Under the pieces are notes generated by a model that saw nothing but the letters and a program-made list of their open reading frames with translations, ran no database searches and had not been told where the DNA came from. From assembly GCF_022213955.1 (NCBI RefSeq), contig NZ_JAKNTW010000020.1, positions 62,001 to 126,000 on the forward strand: 64,000 nucleotides of DNA, in the 5' to 3' direction. The DNA is from Dolomitihabitans soli. GTDB taxonomy: Bacteria > Actinomycetota > Actinomycetes > Streptosporangiales > Streptosporangiaceae. Below are positions 43,007 to 50,304 of this stretch, one piece after another. Made by a program: the position numbers and the translations under genes. Every line of letters begins with the position of its first letter. Position 1 is the stretch's first letter.

Positions 43007-44635
43007 TCAGTTGCGCGTGTCCCAAAAGCCGCAGTGGTGTTCGGTGGAGCCGTCGCCGTTGCTTCGGGCCGCGGAGAGGAAGCGGACATGGTTCGCGCTC
43101 TTGCCGGTCAGGGGCTTCCATCGGGGCAGGCTCGGGTCGTTGGGATCGCCGGTGGCGGCGAAGCGGGTCCAGTGACCGATCATCTGGTCGGCCAGCCGGC
43201 GTTGGCTGGTCGAGAGGGGCTGGTCGGTGGCGGCGCCGGGACCGTCGAAGAGGTAGGGCAGCTCCCCGCCGTGGTAGGCGCCCAGGGGGAAGTCGGCGGG
43301 GACGGGAAACCCGGCCGGTCTGGGGGCGGGGTCGTCGGCGAACTCGTATTGGTAGACGGGGGTCTCGCGGGCGAGCAGGCGGTTGCCCGCCCGGGTGGGG
43401 CAGGTCCAGCCGTGGTCGGTGGCGATGGCAGCCCATGCCAGGGAGGGGGAGCCGTGTGTGCTGACGGGATACCTGGCCGCGACCCGCCGGGCGTCGGCGC
43501 CGAAGGCGGTGCGCAGGAACTGCTGATAGGTCTGCCGACTCAGGGGCCGGCCCGGACCGTCGAAGTACATGGCCACGAAATAGCGGGCCTCGTGCGCGGT
43601 GGTGCCGACCATGAGCGGCACCGGGTGGACGCGTCCCTCGGCCACCGCCCGGCGCGGGTCGAGCGGCAGCGTGTCGCTTCCGTACGAGGGCGCCCAGGTG
43701 GCGGGGATCTTCTGCTGCGCGGCGAGCAGGGCTGACGCCGGGGCCCGGCGCAGGCAGGCCATCGTCTGGGCTGCGTCCGTGCATCCGATCTGTTCGGCGG
43801 CGGCCGCGGCGATCCGTTCGCCGGACTGCCGGGATGGCCACACGGTGTCGCCGCCGGCGGGGTCGATGCCCATCTGACGCATCGAGCAGGTGCCGCTCTG
43901 GATGATCGCCTTGTCGAACAGCCCCGCCGCTGTGGGAGACGTCAGCTGCGCGCAGGTGCTGAAGGCGCCCGCGGACTCGCCGAACAGGGTGATGTTGCGC
44001 GGGTCGCCGCCGAAGGCCGCCGCGTTGTGCTGTGTCCAGCGCAGCGCGGCCTGCTGGTCGAGCAGGCCGAATGCGCCCGAGCCGGGCAGAGCGGGGTGGC
44101 CGAGGAAGCCGAAGATGCCCAGCCGGTAGTTGACGGTCACGACGATCACGCCCGCGTCGGCCAGCCGCTGGGTGTCGTAGTCGCCGCCGGCGCCCTGGGT
44201 GAAGCCGCCGCCGTGCAGCCAGACCATCACCGGCAGCCGCCGCCCGGTGGGTATGTCCCGGGGGGCGGTGACGTTCAGGTACAGGCAGTCCTCGGCGGCG
44301 CTGGCCGGGTTGGAGTCGGCGGGATTGGCGTTCTGCGGGCAGCGCGGGGCCGTGCGGGTGCCGTCCTTGACGCCTTTCCACGCTTGGACGGGCTGCGGCG
44401 GCTGCCAGCGCAGCGTTGCGGTCGGTGGCGCGGCATAGGGGATGGCGTTGAACCGCTGCAGGTCCCGGCCGACGTAGGCGCCGGAGACGATGCCGGACGA
44501 GGTGTGCGCCACAGGCCGGCGTGAGCTCGATGTCGTGTCAGTGGCGCTCGCGCAGGCCGCGATGACGGACAGGCCGGCCACCGCCATGACCAGCCGCACG
44601 GGCGCCGCCCTCCGCGCCATCCCTCGGGGCCTCAT
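43007..44635 (-). CDS. Exported carboxylesterase type B
   Basis: 542 residues. An N-terminal lipoprotein-like signal (VRLVMAVAGLSVIAACAS) precedes a classical esterase fold. The oxyanion loop is VWLHGGGFTQGAG, the nucleophile Ser lies in FGESAGAFS, and EDCLYLNV is the family's second signature. The catalytic His probably lies in PLGAYHGGELPYLF. It hydrolyses carboxylic esters outside the membrane; a xenobiotic or plant ester is likely. Start fixed by a 4-bp overlap (ATGA) with the small membrane protein gene upstream. Confidence 0.92.
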   Translation of the reverse strand: MRPRGMARRAAPVRLVMAVAGLSVIAACASATDTTSSSRRPVAHTSSGIVSGAYVGRDLQRFNAIPYAAPPTATLRWQPPQPVQAWKGVKDGTRTAPRCPQNANPADSNPASAAEDCLYLNVTAPRDIPTGRRLPVMVWLHGGGFTQGAGGDYDTQRLADAGVIVVTVNYRLGIFGFLGHPALPGSGAFGLLDQQAALRWTQHNAAAFGGDPRNITLFGESAGAFSTCAQLTSPTAAGLFDKAIIQSGTCSMRQMGIDPAGGDTVWPSRQSGERIAAAAAEQIGCTDAAQTMACLRRAPASALLAAQQKIPATWAPSYGSDTLPLDPRRAVAEGRVHPVPLMVGTTAHEARYFVAMYFDGPGRPLSRQTYQQFLRTAFGADARRVAARYPVSTHGSPSLAWAAIATDHGWTCPTRAGNRLLARETPVYQYEFADDPAPRPAGFPVPADFPLGAYHGGELPYLFDGPGAATDQPLSTSQRRLADQMIGHWTRFAATGDPNDPSLPRWKPLTGKSANHVRFLSAARSNGDGSTEHHCGFWDTRN

Positions 44636-44865
44636 CGGCGTACCGCCCGATACGCCGCCAGGAGCAGGAACACGGCTCCGACGGTTCCGACGACAAGATC
44701 GGCCCAGCCGGGGATACCGACGGCACGCAGGATGCCGACCACCCCGAAGCTGGTGCCCCACTGCGCCTCGGTGATCGCCGAGCCGAACCCCTGCACGGTG
44801 AACAGAGCTCCGGCCAGCCACAGCGCCTTGTCGGCGGTGCGAGTGCGTGTTCGCGAACGACTCAT
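44632..44865 (-). CDS. Small two-span membrane protein
   Basis: 77 residues: a basic N-terminus (SRSRTRTRTADK), one hydrophobic segment near 13-35 and another at 50-72 (WADLVVGTVGAVFLLLAAYRAVRR). AGGGAGA precedes the ATG at 44865. It is translationally coupled to the carboxylesterase and divergent from a TetR gene, so it is first in a TetR-controlled two-gene operon. Function unknown. Confidence 0.75.
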   Translation of the reverse strand: MSRSRTRTRTADKALWLAGALFTVQGFGSAITEAQWGTSFGVVGILRAVGIPGWADLVVGTVGAVFLLLAAYRAVRR

Positions 44866-44882
44866 GCGGTCTCCCTTGTTCC

Positions 44883-44933
44883 GATGCGTACGCATCAAAT
44901 AAACCGGAAAAGCTGATATGATGCAACCGCATC
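44883..44933. promoter_or_regulatory. Two TetR operators GATGC-N4-GCATC with a TATGAT -10
   Basis: GATGCGTACGCATC (44883-44896) is a perfect 14-bp palindrome. GATGCAACCGCATC (44920-44933) has the same arms. TATGAT (44917-44922) fits a -10 for the TetR gene, overlapped by the second site. The first lies 18 bp from the start of the divergent membrane-protein gene. Confidence 0.75.
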
Positions 44934-44956
44934 GGAAAGTTGGCGGAAGGAACCCC

Positions 44957-45598
44957 ATGCCCAAGCAGGTCGACTACGAGACGCGCCGCCGCCACATCGC
45001 CGAAGCGGTCTGCGACCTGATCGACCGGCACGGCCCCGAAGGCGCGACCCTCCGGGATGTGGCACAGCAGGCCGGCGTGTCCATGGGGGCCGTGCAGCGA
45101 TGCTTCGCCACCAAGGACGAGATGCTCGCCTTCGCCCTGCACCGCATCACCGAACGCATCACCGCTCAGGGGCACGAGGAGATCAACGCCTCCACCGCCA
45201 AGGAGTCGGCGGTGACCCTGCTCACCGCCACCCTGCGTACGCTCGCCCTGATCGAACCGCACCAGCGACGCGACGCCAGGATCATGGCGGCCTTCACCGC
45301 CCACGCCACGGCCATCCCGTCCCTGGCGGAAATCCTGCGCCAAGCCCACGCCAAGACGCGCGACCTGCTGGCCTGGCTGATCCGCTACGGTCAGCAAACC
45401 GGCGAGTTCCGCGACGACCTCGACGCCGCCCTCGAGGCCGAGACCCTCCTGCCGCTGGTCGAAGGGCTGACCGCGCTCGCCCTGCTCGGACACCGCCCCA
45501 CCGTGCCCGCCCACGACACGCTGACCCGTCGTATCGACGGCCTGCTCATGCAGCCATCCCGGCCAGGCCGATCGGCCTCATCGACCGCGATCGTCTGA
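44957..45598 (+). CDS. TetR-family transcriptional regulator
   Basis: 213 residues. HTH: RRRHIAEAVCDLIDRHG then ATLRDVAQQAGVSMGAVQRCFATKDEML (about 8-55); the C-terminal domain (TetR_C_6-like, EIRQ-type helices) is helical. GGAAGGAA precedes the ATG at 44957. It probably represses itself and the divergent membrane protein/carboxylesterase operon through the two GATGC-N4-GCATC sites, derepressed by an ester-type compound (inference). Confidence 0.92.
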   Translation: MPKQVDYETRRRHIAEAVCDLIDRHGPEGATLRDVAQQAGVSMGAVQRCFATKDEMLAFALHRITERITAQGHEEINASTAKESAVTLLTATLRTLALIEPHQRRDARIMAAFTAHATAIPSLAEILRQAHAKTRDLLAWLIRYGQQTGEFRDDLDAALEAETLLPLVEGLTALALLGHRPTVPAHDTLTRRIDGLLMQPSRPGRSASSTAIV

Positions 45599-45836
45599 GG
45601 GCGCCTGGCGGCCGCGGCGCCGTGGCCGGCTGATCAATGCCCATCATGACCTGGTCACAGACGCACTGTTCCGGGACGGCCCTCGACGGACGGTCGTTAT
45701 TCGAAATTCCTCGCCGATCGTTTGCAGAAGCCGGGGCGGAGGCGGGCTTGTCCGGCTCGCGCAGCGGCGAACCGCCGGCCGTGACGGGACTGGGTGACGG
45801 CATGCCGGCCGTACCTCGACGAAGAGCGCCGCTGGT

Positions 45837-45867
45837 TTGACCTTGACGCTGCGTCAACTTCTAGCAT
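45837..45867 (+). promoter_or_regulatory. MerR-type promoter with 19-bp spacer and central dyad
   Basis: -35 TTGACC (45837-45842) and -10 TAGCAT (45862-45867) are separated by 19 bp, the long spacer that MerR activators correct. The spacer carries the perfect dyad TTGACGC-T-GCGTCAA (45843-45857). Transcription would begin about seven bases after the -10, at or next to the ATG at 45875, giving a leaderless message. Confidence 0.8.
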
Positions 45868-45874
45868 CGGGGCC

Positions 45875-46759
45875 ATGTCGATCACTGTTCTTGACACCTA
45901 CTCCGCCATGAGGCGGATCCTGCTGGCCCCGGTCGCGGACCGCGTTGACCTGCTGCGTTCGATGCTGGAGGCCAACAGGGGCATGTACCGCTACAACCCC
46001 GGCGAGGTCGACCTGGTTGCCGTGCACCTCGAAACGTCCGGGTTCCCCATCGACCGCGACGAGGAGCGTTGCCTCGACGCGCTCGAAACCCTGGCGGCGG
46101 CCGGAGCCTGGGAGCGGATGCAACGCGCCCTCGACGACGCTCTCGCCGTACTGCTGGAGGCGACGCCGGGGCTGGAGGCCCCGGACATCACCGTGCTGTT
46201 CGTCCTCGGCGATCCGGGTGACGACCACTTCATGGGTCCCTGCGCAGGATTGACCGGGTTCGGTGGCATCTCGGGCCACATCGCCATCACGTTCTGGCCC
46301 TTCCCCGAGAACGTGGAGCGGCTGGAGGCCACCGCCGTGCACGAACTGCACCACAACCTGCGGTGGTGCCCGGGCGGGGTGGTGTGGGACCCGATGACCG
46401 TCACGGTCGGCGAGCACATCGTCGGCGAGGGTCTGGCCGACGCCTTCGCCCGCCAGCTCTACGGCGACGAGCTCGGCCCCGCCCGCATCGGCGTGCCGCA
46501 CCTGCACGACGACGAGGTCTTCGCCAAGGTACTCACCGGGCTCGACGTGACCGGCATGCAGAACTTCACGGCCTGGGTGCACGGCGACCCCGGCGCCGAG
46601 CACCTCGGCGTCGCCCCGGTGGGACTGCCGATGGGAGCCGGGTACGCCGCGGGCAACCGGCTGGTGGACACCTACCTGGCGGCGACCGGGCAGACGGCGG
46701 CGCAGGCTCTACACGCCGACAGCTCGGAGATCATCGCAACCACGCTCCGCCGCGGGTAA
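45875..46759 (+). CDS. DUF2268-type zincin-motif protein
   Basis: 294 residues with no signal peptide. The zinc-protease-like motif HELHHN (about 157) and a downstream Glu in VGEHIVGEGLADAFARQLYG fit the DUF2268 family of putative metallopeptidases. The N-terminal part is helical (YSAMRRILLAPVADRVDLLRSML). The ATG at 45875 lies about seven bases after the -10, with no ribosome site, consistent with a leaderless start. It is first in an operon with the MerR/TipAS gene, ten bases downstream. Infer an intracellular peptidase or sequestering protein induced by the MerR ligand. Confidence 0.88.
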   Translation: MSITVLDTYSAMRRILLAPVADRVDLLRSMLEANRGMYRYNPGEVDLVAVHLETSGFPIDRDEERCLDALETLAAAGAWERMQRALDDALAVLLEATPGLEAPDITVLFVLGDPGDDHFMGPCAGLTGFGGISGHIAITFWPFPENVERLEATAVHELHHNLRWCPGGVVWDPMTVTVGEHIVGEGLADAFARQLYGDELGPARIGVPHLHDDEVFAKVLTGLDVTGMQNFTAWVHGDPGAEHLGVAPVGLPMGAGYAAGNRLVDTYLAATGQTAAQALHADSSEIIATTLRRG

Positions 46760-46769
46760 CACTGGAACG

Positions 46770-47528
46770 ATGGAGTGGACGATCCAGGAACTCGCGGCGA
46801 GGGCCGGCATCACCAGCCGCACCCTGCGTCACTACGACCGCTTCGGGCTCTTGGCCCCGTCCCGGGTCGGCGCGAACGGGTACCGCTACTACAACCCCAC
46901 CGCGGTCGCCCGGCTCCAGCGGATCCTGCTCATGCGCCGGCTCGGCATGGGCCTGCCGGCCATCGCCGAGGTCCTGGCCGACGAGGTGGACACGTGCGAC
47001 GGGCTCCGCGCCCACATCGCCACCCTGGAAGAGGAACGGGACCGCATCGAACGGCAGATCCGGTCTGTGCGTCACACGCTCGAGGCCCTGCAGGCGGGGG
47101 CGGAACCGCGGATGGACGTCATGTTGGCGGGGTTCAACGACCATTCCAAGGACGAGGTGATCTCCCGTTGGGGCGAGCGCGCGTTCCAAGTGAGCAACGA
47201 CTGGTGGCACGGCAAGACCCTTGACCAGCAGCGGGCCTGGAAGCAGGCCACCGAAGACCTCGTCGCCGCATGGGTCGCCGCGGCGAAGGCCGGAGTTTCT
47301 CCGACATCGGAACACGCTCAGTCACTGGCTGCCCGGCACGTCCAGTGGCTGAGCCAGATCCCGGGTACCCCCACGGCCGACGGCGACCGGGAGTGCTCGA
47401 TCGAGATGGTGAAAGGCCTGGGGGACATGTACGTCGACGACCCCCGCTTCACCGGCATGTACGACGACGCCGCAGGGGCGACGTTCGTCCGCGACGCACT
47501 GCACGCGTACGCGCGGACCCGGATGTAG
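46770..47528 (+). CDS. MerR-family activator with TipAS-like ligand domain
   Basis: 252 residues. The N-terminal winged helix (TIQELAARAGITSRTLRHYDRFGLL, then NGYRYYNPTAVARLQRI) is typical of MerR. A long coiled coil (LRAHIATLEEERDRIERQIRS) leads to a TipAS-like antibiotic-binding domain (about 125-250, with FTGMYDDAAGATFVRDALHAYA at the end). TipAL of Streptomyces is 253 residues with the same layout and responds to thiopeptide antibiotics. The upstream promoter has the matching 19-bp spacer, so the protein probably activates this operon on binding a drug or peptide. Confidence 0.92.
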   Translation: MEWTIQELAARAGITSRTLRHYDRFGLLAPSRVGANGYRYYNPTAVARLQRILLMRRLGMGLPAIAEVLADEVDTCDGLRAHIATLEEERDRIERQIRSVRHTLEALQAGAEPRMDVMLAGFNDHSKDEVISRWGERAFQVSNDWWHGKTLDQQRAWKQATEDLVAAWVAAAKAGVSPTSEHAQSLAARHVQWLSQIPGTPTADGDRECSIEMVKGLGDMYVDDPRFTGMYDDAAGATFVRDALHAYARTRM

Positions 47529-48073
47529 CTCGTGTGCCAGTCCGGGTGGCGTTGCCCTCGACATCGAACACCTTGACCTTGTCGGCGCTCGGGATCACCT
47601 CGTCGATGACGATGTCGCCACTCTCGCCGCTGACCGTCGTTTCCGTAGGGGCAGCAATTTTCTGCAAGCTTGCTACAAAGATCATCTCTCCGTAAATCGC
47701 ACGATCCGGAGTTTCGGCAGATCGATGCTGAAACCTCTCCTTGAATGAGACCGGCCGTCGACGATCCGTTGCCCCAACTGCAAGAACGGGGCCATCTTTC
47801 AGAAATTTGCTAGAGGTATTGCAAAGGCTCTGCGGGATAGGTAACTTCCGGGCAACACCCCCGGAATGTCGCACCGTGGAGGCCCCGGTCGTCTGGCCGC
47901 GCTCCCCTTGGGCCGCCCTCCATCCCCGTACAGGCCATCACCCCGCTGTCCGGTCCACCATGCTTTCGTCCGCTCCCGGCCCTCCAATCCGGGCCGGATA
48001 ACACATCGGGCCCGGGCGTCGCCACGCCCGAGCCCGACCAAGGGAAACACGCACCCCTCACAGGAAGCACGCC
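47529..48073. other. 545-bp intergenic region upstream of the amylase gene
   Basis: No gene supported. A minus-strand stretch at about 47530-47690 could encode a beta-rich snippet (GDIVIDEVIPSADKVKVFD) but lacks start, stop context and a partner. The palindrome GCAAGCTTGC (47664-47673) and a TTGC-N10-GCAA pattern at about 47812 recall maltose-type regulator sites, but distance and match are weak. Confidence 0.45.
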
Positions 48074-50212
48074 ATGAAAAAATACAAGGCAGGTATCACC
48101 GCGCTGTTAACTTTGGGCGGCATCGCGACGACGGTTCTGGTCGGCACGTCCGCGGCCACCACGAACACCGCGCTGGCCGCCCCTCCTGGGGACCGCTCCG
48201 TGATCGCCCACCTGTTCCAGTGGCGCTGGTCCGACATCGCCAACGAGTGCACCACCGTGCTCGGCCCCAAGGGGTACGGCGGTGTGCAGGTCTCGCCCCC
48301 GGCCGAGCACGCAGTACTGCCGAGCGCCGGGTCCGGAGGATATCCGTGGTGGCAGGACTACCAGCCGATCAGCTATCGGCTGGACAAGACCCGGCGCGGC
48401 ACCCTGCCCGAGTTCGAGGCCATGACCGCGGCCTGTGAGAGAGCCGGCGTCAAGGTCTACGCCGACGTGATCGTCAACCACATGACCGGCCAGAACGGCG
48501 GCGGCACCGGCAGCGCGGGCACCACGATCAGCACCAAGTACCGCAGCCCCGACCTGCACGGCGACGGGAAGTTCGGCTACGGGGACAACGACTTCGGCTC
48601 CTGCCGGCGGGACATCTCCAACTGGAACGACGCCGGCGAGATCCGCACCTGCGAACTCCTCGGCCTCGCCGACCTGAGGACCGGTGACGACTATGTCCGC
48701 GAGCAGGTCGCCGAATACCTGTTCCGCCTCGTCAGGAGCGGGGTCGACGGGTTCCGCGTCGACGCGGCCAAGCACATCTACCCGGCCGACATGGCGGCCA
48801 TCAAGAACAAGGTGACGAACAAGGTCAACGCCGCCGGGCTGGCCGCGCCGTACTACTACCAGGAGGTCTGGTACGAAGGCACCGGTGAGCCGATCACGCC
48901 GGCCGACTACTTCGGCACCGGTGACACCAACGAGTTCCGGGCCGGAACCGAGATCGCCAAGAAGTTCAAGAACACCGCCGGCACCATCTCCGACCTGGTC
49001 AACTCCAACTACGGCAGCGGCTGGGGCCTCATCCCCGGCGACAAGGCCGTCCCCTTCATCGACAACCACGACACCCAGCGCGACGAGCTCACCAAGGACC
49101 ACGTGCTGACCTACAAGGACGGCGCGCTCTACAAACTGGCCAACGTCTTCCAGCTCGGCTGGCCGTACGGCACGCCGGTCGTCATGTCCAGCTTCGCCTT
49201 CACCAACCGCGACACCAGCCCGCCGCGTGAGTCGAACGGCGACACCAAGCCGGTGACCTCCTGCGGCGGCGAGTGGGTCTGCGAGCACCGCTACCGGGAG
49301 ACCGCCAACATGACCGGTTTCCGCAACGCGGTCGGCTCCGCTCCGGTCGGCGACAAGTGGATCAACGGCAACCAGACCGCCTGGGGACGCGGCGACAAGG
49401 GTTATGTCGTCATCAACCGGACCAGTGGCACGCTCTCCCGCGAGTTCGACTCCAGCCTGCCCGCGGGCACCTACTGCGACGTGATCGACGGCGACTTCGA
49501 CACCGGCGCGGCCACCTGCTCCGGCCGTACGGTCACCGTGAACGCGGACGGCAGGTTCACCGCGCCGGTGAGCGGCATGGACGCCCTGGCCCTGCACGTC
49601 GGCGCGCGGACCGGCGGCGTGAACCCCACCCCGACCCCCACGTCCGCCACCGTCTACTACAAGACGAACTGGACCAATCCCAACATCCACTACGGCATCG
49701 GCGGCACCTGGACCACCGTCCCCGGCGTCGCCATGGAGACCGCCTGCACCGGCTGGTTCAAGAAGAACGTCAGCCTCGGCACCGCCGGCACCTTCGCCGT
49801 CACCTTCAACGACGGCTCCGGTTCCTGGGACAACAACGGCGACCGGAACTACACCCTCGGCACCGGCCTGACCACGGTCAAGGACGGCGTCGTGACCGGT
49901 GGCGCGACCGACCCGTGTGCCGGGAGCACGCCGTCCCCGACCGCCGGCGACCCCACGACCCTGGTCCGCGTCCACTATGACGCCGGGTTCGGCCACCGGA
50001 TCACCATCCGGGGAGACCGTGCGCCGCTGAGCTGGACCACCGGTCAGGAATGCGTCAACAAGGCCGCGGCCCTGTGGGAATGCTCGATCAAGGGCATCCC
50101 CGCCGGGCAGGGCTTCGCGTTCAAACCGCTGGTCGACGACTCGCGATGGTCCATCGGCGGCGACCACACCGGCATCGGCGGCCAGACCGTCGAGGTCACC
50201 CCTCAGTTCTGA
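48074..50212 (+). CDS. Secreted alpha-amylase, GH13 with CBM25 module
   Basis: 712 residues. Signal peptide (1-35), then a GH13 barrel opening RSVIAHLFQWRWSDIANEC. Catalytic residues: Asp in DGFRVDAAKH (about 225), Glu in YYQEVWYEG (about 264), Asp in FIDNHDTQRDE (about 330). The calcium-site motif VIVNHMTG precedes them. A beta-sandwich C-domain follows, then a CBM25-type starch-binding module (about 522-610, YYKTNWTNPNIHYGIGGTW). Last comes an extra beta domain (about 625-712, RVHYDAGFGHRITIRG), family not assigned. Hydrolyses alpha-1,4-glucans outside the cell. Near the start lies a purine-poor leader with AGGAAG. Confidence 0.93.
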   Translation: MKKYKAGITALLTLGGIATTVLVGTSAATTNTALAAPPGDRSVIAHLFQWRWSDIANECTTVLGPKGYGGVQVSPPAEHAVLPSAGSGGYPWWQDYQPISYRLDKTRRGTLPEFEAMTAACERAGVKVYADVIVNHMTGQNGGGTGSAGTTISTKYRSPDLHGDGKFGYGDNDFGSCRRDISNWNDAGEIRTCELLGLADLRTGDDYVREQVAEYLFRLVRSGVDGFRVDAAKHIYPADMAAIKNKVTNKVNAAGLAAPYYYQEVWYEGTGEPITPADYFGTGDTNEFRAGTEIAKKFKNTAGTISDLVNSNYGSGWGLIPGDKAVPFIDNHDTQRDELTKDHVLTYKDGALYKLANVFQLGWPYGTPVVMSSFAFTNRDTSPPRESNGDTKPVTSCGGEWVCEHRYRETANMTGFRNAVGSAPVGDKWINGNQTAWGRGDKGYVVINRTSGTLSREFDSSLPAGTYCDVIDGDFDTGAATCSGRTVTVNADGRFTAPVSGMDALALHVGARTGGVNPTPTPTSATVYYKTNWTNPNIHYGIGGTWTTVPGVAMETACTGWFKKNVSLGTAGTFAVTFNDGSGSWDNNGDRNYTLGTGLTTVKDGVVTGGATDPCAGSTPSPTAGDPTTLVRVHYDAGFGHRITIRGDRAPLSWTTGQECVNKAAALWECSIKGIPAGQGFAFKPLVDDSRWSIGGDHTGIGGQTVEVTPQF

Positions 50213-50231
50213 CGACCGAGGATCACCGTTC

Positions 50232-50273
50232 CCCCCGGCCGGGCGATCTTCACCCGGACCGCCCGGCCGGGGG
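50232..50273. terminator. GC-rich hairpin between convergent genes
   Basis: CCCCCGGCCGGGC (50232-50244) pairs with GCCCGGCCGGGGG (50261-50273) around a 16-base loop, 20 bp after the amylase stop and 32 bp before the end of the convergent gene. Probably bidirectional. Confidence 0.6.
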
Positions 50274-50304
50274 ACGGCCGGGCGGTGGTGGGGCGCCGCA
50301 GGGC

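Noticed and set aside
44918-44956. Earlier ATG for the TetR gene at 44918
   Set aside because: It lies just upstream of the second operator dyad (44920-44933), so the coding sequence would run through it; the ATG at 44957 has a clear GGAAGGAA site.
47530-47690. Minus-strand beta-rich coding snippet overlapping the end of the MerR gene region
   Set aside because: No acceptable start with ribosome site, runs into low-complexity Arg sequence, no recognised family; kept only as a note.
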